From NCBI GenBank assembly GCA_001770725.1, contig MERU01000002.1, positions 310,001-374,000 of the forward strand: a DNA stretch of 64,000 bases. Direction: 5' to 3'. The position numbers and the translations under genes were made by a program. Shown here piece after piece: positions 60,608-64,000 of the stretch. The stretch's first letter is position 1. The number at the start of each line of letters is the position of its first letter. Under the pieces are notes generated by a model. That model did no database searches, was not told the DNA's origin, and saw only the letters and a list, made by a program, of their open reading frames with translations. The DNA is from Burkholderiales bacterium RIFCSPHIGHO2_01_FULL_63_240. Its GTDB lineage: Bacteria > Pseudomonadota > Gammaproteobacteria > Burkholderiales > Burkholderiaceae_C.

Positions 60608-61932
60608 GGGGCGAGATTGTCCGGCAAATCGGCCCCGTCCGCTGAGGGTTCCCCGCCCAGATCGGCGGCCTTTTGCCGCAGCAAGGCCTGCTCTCGCGCG
60701 TTGCTGGCCAGGTTGGCGGCCCGCAGCAGGGCTTCTTGCGCGGCCTTTTTCTGTCCCAGGCGGCGCAGGAAATCGCCTTCGACCGCCGGCAGCCAGTGGT
60801 AGCGCTTGAGCGCCGGGTTGGCCAGCAGCGGCGCCAGCACCTCCAGGCCCGCCTGCGGGCCCTCTGCCATGCACACGGCCACGGCGCGGTTGAGCTCCAC
60901 CACGGGCGACGGCGCCACCCGCATCAGCTCGGCGTAGAGCGCGGCCATGTGCGGCCAGTCGGTGTCCTCGGCCCGGGCGGCGCGAGCGTGGCAGGCGGCG
61001 ATCTCGCCCTGGAGCTGGTAGCTGCCCCGTGCCAGGCCATGGGCCCGGCAGGCCCGTTGGGCGCGCTCCAGGGCCGCCAGACCACGGCGGATGAGCAGGT
61101 GGTCCCAGCGGGCGCGGTTTTGCTCGGTCAGCAGCACCGGGTTGCCTTCGGCGTCGGTGCGCGCCGCCGTGCGCGAGGCCTGGATCTCCATCAATGCCAC
61201 CAGGCCGTGCACCTCCGGCAGCTCGGGCGCCAGTTCGGCCAGCATGCGCCCCAGGCGCAGGGCCTCGTCGCACAGCGCCGGGCGCATCCAGTCCTCTCCG
61301 CGGGTGGCGGTGTAGCCCTCGTTGAAGATCAGGTAGACGACCTCCAGCACCGAGGCCAGCCGCTCGCCCAGCACGGCGCCGCGCGGCAGCTCGAAAGGCA
61401 CGCGGGCTTCGGCCAGTTGGCGCTTGGCCCGCACGATGCGCTGCGCGATGGTCGGCTCGGGCGCGAGGCAGGCGCGGGCGATCTCGTCCGTGCTCAGGCC
61501 GCCCAAAAGCTTGAGGGTCAGGGCCACGCGCGCGTCGGGCGATAGCACCGGGTGACAGGCCGTGAAGACGAGCCGCAGCAGGTCGTCGCCGATCTCGTCC
61601 TGCCGGGCGGCGTCCAGGGCATCGACGAAATCGGGCACGAACAGGGCCTCCTGCGCGTCGAGGTCGTGCGCGAGCTCTTCGTGGCGGGCTTGCGCCATCT
61701 GGCGGTGCCGCAGGTGGTCCAGGGCGCGGTTGCAGGCGGTGGTCATCAGCCAGGCGGCGGGGTTGTCTGGCACGCCCTCGCCCGGCCAGCGCTCCAGGGC
61801 CGCCACCAGCGCGTCCTGGGCCAGCTCTTCGGCCACGCCCAGGTCCTGCACGCGCCGGGCCACAGCGGCCACGATGCGGGCCGACTCCAGGCGCCAGACG
61901 GCGGAGATGCGCTCGTGCACGGCCCCCGTCAT
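60604..61932 (-). CDS. ECF42-like RNA polymerase sigma factor with C-terminal extension
   Basis: A 442-residue protein. Residues 1-165 have sigma2 ([51 protein letters not shown]) and sigma4-like regions ([20 protein letters not shown]). A 270-residue C-terminal extension follows with helical repeats ([32 protein letters not shown]), the hallmark of group ECF42. The neighbours are a DGPF/YCII and a VOC protein, also hallmarks of ECF42 operons; no anti-sigma is seen. It starts at 61932 ([12 protein letters not shown]). The last gene is rimO (4-nt overlap). Confidence 0.88.
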   Translation of the reverse strand: MTGAVHERISAVWRLESARIVAAVARRVQDLGVAEELAQDALVAALERWPGEGVPDNPAAWLMTTACNRALDHLRHRQMAQARHEELAHDLDAQEALFVPDFVDALDAARQDEIGDDLLRLVFTACHPVLSPDARVALTLKLLGGLSTDEIARACLAPEPTIAQRIVRAKRQLAEARVPFELPRGAVLGERLASVLEVVYLIFNEGYTATRGEDWMRPALCDEALRLGRMLAELAPELPEVHGLVALMEIQASRTAARTDAEGNPVLLTEQNRARWDHLLIRRGLAALERAQRACRAHGLARGSYQLQGEIAACHARAARAEDTDWPHMAALYAELMRVAPSPVVELNRAVAVCMAEGPQAGLEVLAPLLANPALKRYHWLPAVEGDFLRRLGQKKAAQEALLRAANLASNAREQALLRQKAADLGGEPSADGADLPDNLAP

Positions 61933-61937
61933 GCTGC

Positions 61938-62348
61938 TCACATCTGCGGTGGCACGGCGCTCATGTCCATGTGGAAGACCTCCCACTGGTGCCCGTCGAG
62001 GTCGGCAAAACCATGCTGGAACATGAAGCCCATGTCCTTGGGTTCGTTGGGCGTGGTGCCGCCGGCCGCCACCGCCCGGCTGACGAGGTCGTTGACCTCG
62101 GCCCGGCTGTCGCACGACAGCGCGATGAGCACCTCGGTGGCCTGCCTGGCGTCGCTGATCGGCAGCTTGGTGAAGCCCTTGAAGAAGGGCTCGACCAGCA
62201 GCATGGCGTAGATGTTGTCGGCGATCTGCAGGCAGGCCGCGTCGTCGTTGGTGAACTGCGGGTTGAAGCTCAGGCCCAGGGCCTCGAAGAAGGCCTTCGA
62301 TCGGGGCAGGTCCTTGACGGGCAGGTTGACGAAGATCTGGCGAATCAT
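61938..62348 (-). CDS. VOC-family protein of the ECF42 operon
   Basis: A 136-residue VOC-fold protein: [34 protein letters not shown] and [20 protein letters not shown]. His/Glu metal ligands are possible but the first His is missing (MIRQIFVNL). It lies between the DGPF gene (13 bp) and the sigma gene (5 bp). Its role is unknown. Confidence 0.9.
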   Translation of the reverse strand: MIRQIFVNLPVKDLPRSKAFFEALGLSFNPQFTNDDAACLQIADNIYAMLLVEPFFKGFTKLPISDARQATEVLIALSCDSRAEVNDLVSRAVAAGGTTPNEPKDMGFMFQHGFADLDGHQWEVFHMDMSAVPPQM

Positions 62349-62361
62349 GGTGTGCTCCTCC

Positions 62362-62802
62362 TCAAGGCTTGTTCATGGCGTCGATGGCCTTGAACTTCTC
62401 CAGCGACTCGCTGGGCGTGAAGTCCTCCATCTCGTAGAGCTCTCGCACCTCGACGATGGCCTCGGCGCCTTCGCGCACGGGGTTGGGAAAGCGCCGACTC
62501 CACTCCAGCGCCTCCTCGCGCGAGCGCACCTCGATCATGGTGTAGCCGGCGATCAACTCCTTGGCTTCTGCAAAAGGGCCATCGACCACGCAGCGGCTGG
62601 ACGTGCCTTCGGCGCCGCCCGGGCCGTAGTGAATGCGCCAGCCGGTGCGGCTGGGCTTGAGGCCGCTGCCGTCGAGCAACACGCCTGCCTGGGCCAGCTC
62701 CTCATGGTAGGCCGCCATGGCCGCCATCACGGCCGGATCCGGATCGGGTTGCACCTCGGCCTCGAACTCGGGGCAGGACTTCACGATGATCATGAAACGC
62801 AT
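62362..62802 (-). CDS. DGPF/YCII-related protein of the ECF42 operon
   Basis: A 146-residue protein with the DGPF motif in RCVVDGPFAEAKELIAGY and a YCII fold (MRFMIIVKSCPEFEAE, YHEELAQAGVLLDGSGL). ECF42 sigma factors typically control DGPF genes. The start at 62802 follows AGGAGAAAACC. It is probably the first gene of the operon, and the promoter should lie in the stretch 62803-62930. Confidence 0.92.
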   Translation of the reverse strand: MRFMIIVKSCPEFEAEVQPDPDPAVMAAMAAYHEELAQAGVLLDGSGLKPSRTGWRIHYGPGGAEGTSSRCVVDGPFAEAKELIAGYTMIEVRSREEALEWSRRFPNPVREGAEAIVEVRELYEMEDFTPSESLEKFKAIDAMNKP

Positions 62803-62930
62803 GGTTTTCTCCTGGGTGGTTGGGCGCACGCAGCTGGGCGGGATGCCCGGCAGTTTCATCCGCCGTCATGAGGACGACGAAGCAAGCCAGCCGAAATCGA
62901 CACGAAAAACCAGGGACAAACCCTGACCCG

Positions 62931-63086
62931 TCAGGTTGCCTGGCTGTCGTCGAAACAAGGCGCCAGGGCCCGCGCCCCGACCGCCTTGAGCTTGCCCTGT
63001 GCCGCCAGCGACTCGGCAAAGCGCTGCATGCTGGCATGGGCCTCGGTGGGCGTTGCGTTCTGCAGGCGCGACAATGCCGTCGGCAT
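62931..63086 (-). CDS. Possible small protein
   Basis: The gap between the DGPF gene and arfB holds a 51-codon minus-strand frame: [37 protein letters not shown], and a C-terminus ending in FDDSQAT. Codon use is GC-rich as in real genes and a stop closes the frame. No family is recognised and the ATG lies opposite the arfB start. The remainder of 62803-63102 shows no gene and should hold the promoters of the sigma operon and arfB. Confidence 0.3.
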   Translation of the reverse strand: MPTALSRLQNATPTEAHASMQRFAESLAAQGKLKAVGARALAPCFDDSQAT

Positions 63087-63102
63087 CCTACGCCGCCTCA
63101 CC

Positions 63103-63498
63103 ATGCCCCTCATCCAGGAAGACGAAGTCGAGATCACCGCCGTGCGGGCCCAGGGGGCCGGCGGGCAGAACGTCAACAAGGTGTCGACCGCCATCCACCT
63201 GCGCTTTGACATCCGGGCCTCCTCGCTGCCCGAGGACATCCAGGCCAGGCTGCTGTGCCTGAACGACCGGCGCATCACCGCCAACGGCGTCATCGTGCTC
63301 AAGGCGCAGACCCACCGCAGCCAGGACATGAACCGCAGCGAGGCCTTGCAACGCCTGCAGGAGATGGTCGACAGCGTGGCCACGGTGCCGCCCGCGCGCA
63401 AGCCCACGAAACCCACTCGCGCATCGCAGCGGCGGCGCGTGGAAGGCAAGCGTCAGCGCAGCGAGGTCAAGGCGCTGCGCGGCTCGGTTCGCGACTGA
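63103..63498 (+). CDS. arfB: Peptidyl-tRNA hydrolase ArfB (ribosome rescue)
   Basis: It frees stalled ribosomes without a codon by hydrolysing peptidyl-tRNA, acting as an alternative to tmRNA-SmpB. It has 131 residues: the GGQ motif in [18 protein letters not shown], then a helix ([18 protein letters not shown]) and a basic tail ([18 protein letters not shown]) that enters the mRNA channel. The start at 63103 is the family N-terminus. smpB is also in this window, so both rescue systems are present. Confidence 0.95.
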   Translation: MPLIQEDEVEITAVRAQGAGGQNVNKVSTAIHLRFDIRASSLPEDIQARLLCLNDRRITANGVIVLKAQTHRSQDMNRSEALQRLQEMVDSVATVPPARKPTKPTRASQRRRVEGKRQRSEVKALRGSVRD

Positions 63499-63508
63499 TC
63501 AGGCCAGG

Positions 63509-64000
63509 TCAACCGGCCGCCAGCCAGCCCGCGAGCTCTGCAGCCGACTTCACACCCAGCTTGGAAAACACGCGCGCCCGGTGCACCTCCACCGTGCGCA
63601 CAGCGATGTGCAACTCGTCGGCGATGACCTTGTTGAGCTTGCCCACGGCCACGCGCTGCATGACCTCGCGTTCGCGCTCGCTGAGGCTGGCCAGGCGGGC
63701 CTGACGCTCCAGGGCCGCGGCGTTGTCGGCCACCGAAGCCGCTTCCACCGCCATGGCCTGCTCCAGCCGGTCGACCAGGGTGTTGTCGCTGTAGGGCTTT
63801 TCCAGGAAGTCGAAGGCGCCCTTCTTGAGCGCCTCGACCACCATGGGGATGTCGCCATGGCCGCTCAGAAAAAGCACCGGGTTGGGCAACCCCAGGCCGA
63901 TCAGCGACTCGTGCAATTGCAGGCCCGAGACAGGCTCCATGCGCACGTCGAGCAGGAACACCCCACGGATCGGCCGTGGAGCCTGCTGCAGGTGGGCCAG
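63509..64000 (-). CDS. FixJ/NarL-type response regulator (5' end outside the window)
   Basis: At least 164 residues; the frame is open at base 64000. The receiver part has the phosphoacceptor Asp in FLLDVRMEPVSGLQLHE and Lys in FDFLEKPYSDN. The C-terminal LuxR-type HTH is SLSEREREVMQRVAVGKLN and IADELHIAVRTVEVHRA. Its kinase should be upstream, outside the window. It converges on arfB. Confidence 0.9.
   Translation of the reverse strand: MAHLQQAPRPIRGVFLLDVRMEPVSGLQLHESLIGLGLPNPVLFLSGHGDIPMVVEALKKGAFDFLEKPYSDNTLVDRLEQAMAVEAASVADNAAALERQARLASLSEREREVMQRVAVGKLNKVIADELHIAVRTVEVHRARVFSKLGVKSAAELAGWLAAG

Overview
This window is GC-rich chromosomal DNA from a betaproteobacterium, most likely of the order Burkholderiales (Comamonadaceae/Sphaerotilaceae-like). 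That placement rests on gene content and order and on protein sequences read by eye: an odhA-odhB-lpd cluster followed by zapE, exbB-exbD-lpxK-Trm112-kdsB-adk, a long RpoD with an acidic insert, and the smpB/ratA/rnfH/guaB neighbourhood. No rRNA, tRNA, CRISPR array, insertion sequence or prophage was seen. Most of the window is core genome with short accessory stretches between.

Layout. 1-6.2 kb: 5' part of purL, a secreted repeat protein, map and glnD. 6.3-15.6 kb: a YdcH-like protein, a PP2C phosphatase, then (minus strand) odhA, odhB, a SHOCT-PspC gene, lpd and zapE, preceded by sodB. 15.7-21.4 kb: xseA diverges from an exbB-exbD-lpxK-Trm112-kdsB run (proton-driven transport plus lipid A/Kdo synthesis) and adk. 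21.4-26.1 kb: dnaG-rpoD. 26.2-32 kb: a signalling pair (class III cyclase-FHA protein and a five-PAS hybrid histidine kinase) whose kinase gene overlaps hemH. 32-41.3 kb: rmuC, ogt, scoAB, a thioesterase, an SDR, ETF-ubiquinone oxidoreductase, an RNase H homologue, a MerR regulator with a near-textbook operator in front of a quinone-reductase-like gene, and tadA.

41.4-47.1 kb is the main accessory stretch. It holds small plus-strand genes (two tiny Lys-rich proteins, VOC, GFA, membrane proteins, a DUF2846 lipoprotein, GNAT, PaiB-like, MAPEG), many overlapping by 4 nt. It includes what looks like an internally deleted DUF1801 gene and a membrane protein with a cupin-like tail. 47.2-50.5 kb holds a TetR regulator divergent from a phytanoyl-CoA-dioxygenase-like and SMP-30-like pair, followed by a gene remnant. 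50.5-57 kb: guaA, a TetA-type MFS transporter, guaB, a DUF4124 protein, rnfH, ratA and smpB. 57-64 kb: a PF10118 protein, metC, rimO, and an ECF42-like operon (DGPF/YCII protein, VOC protein, sigma factor with C-terminal extension) that overlaps rimO, then arfB and a partial FixJ-type response regulator.

No obviously new multi-gene system stands out. The best leads are the ECF42-DGPF-VOC-rimO operon, the cyclase-FHA/PAS-kinase pair, the MerR promoter, the TetR-PhyH-SMP-30 locus with its nested inverted repeats, and the recombination scars at 44.8-45.4 kb. All functional calls come from reading motifs; no database search was run.
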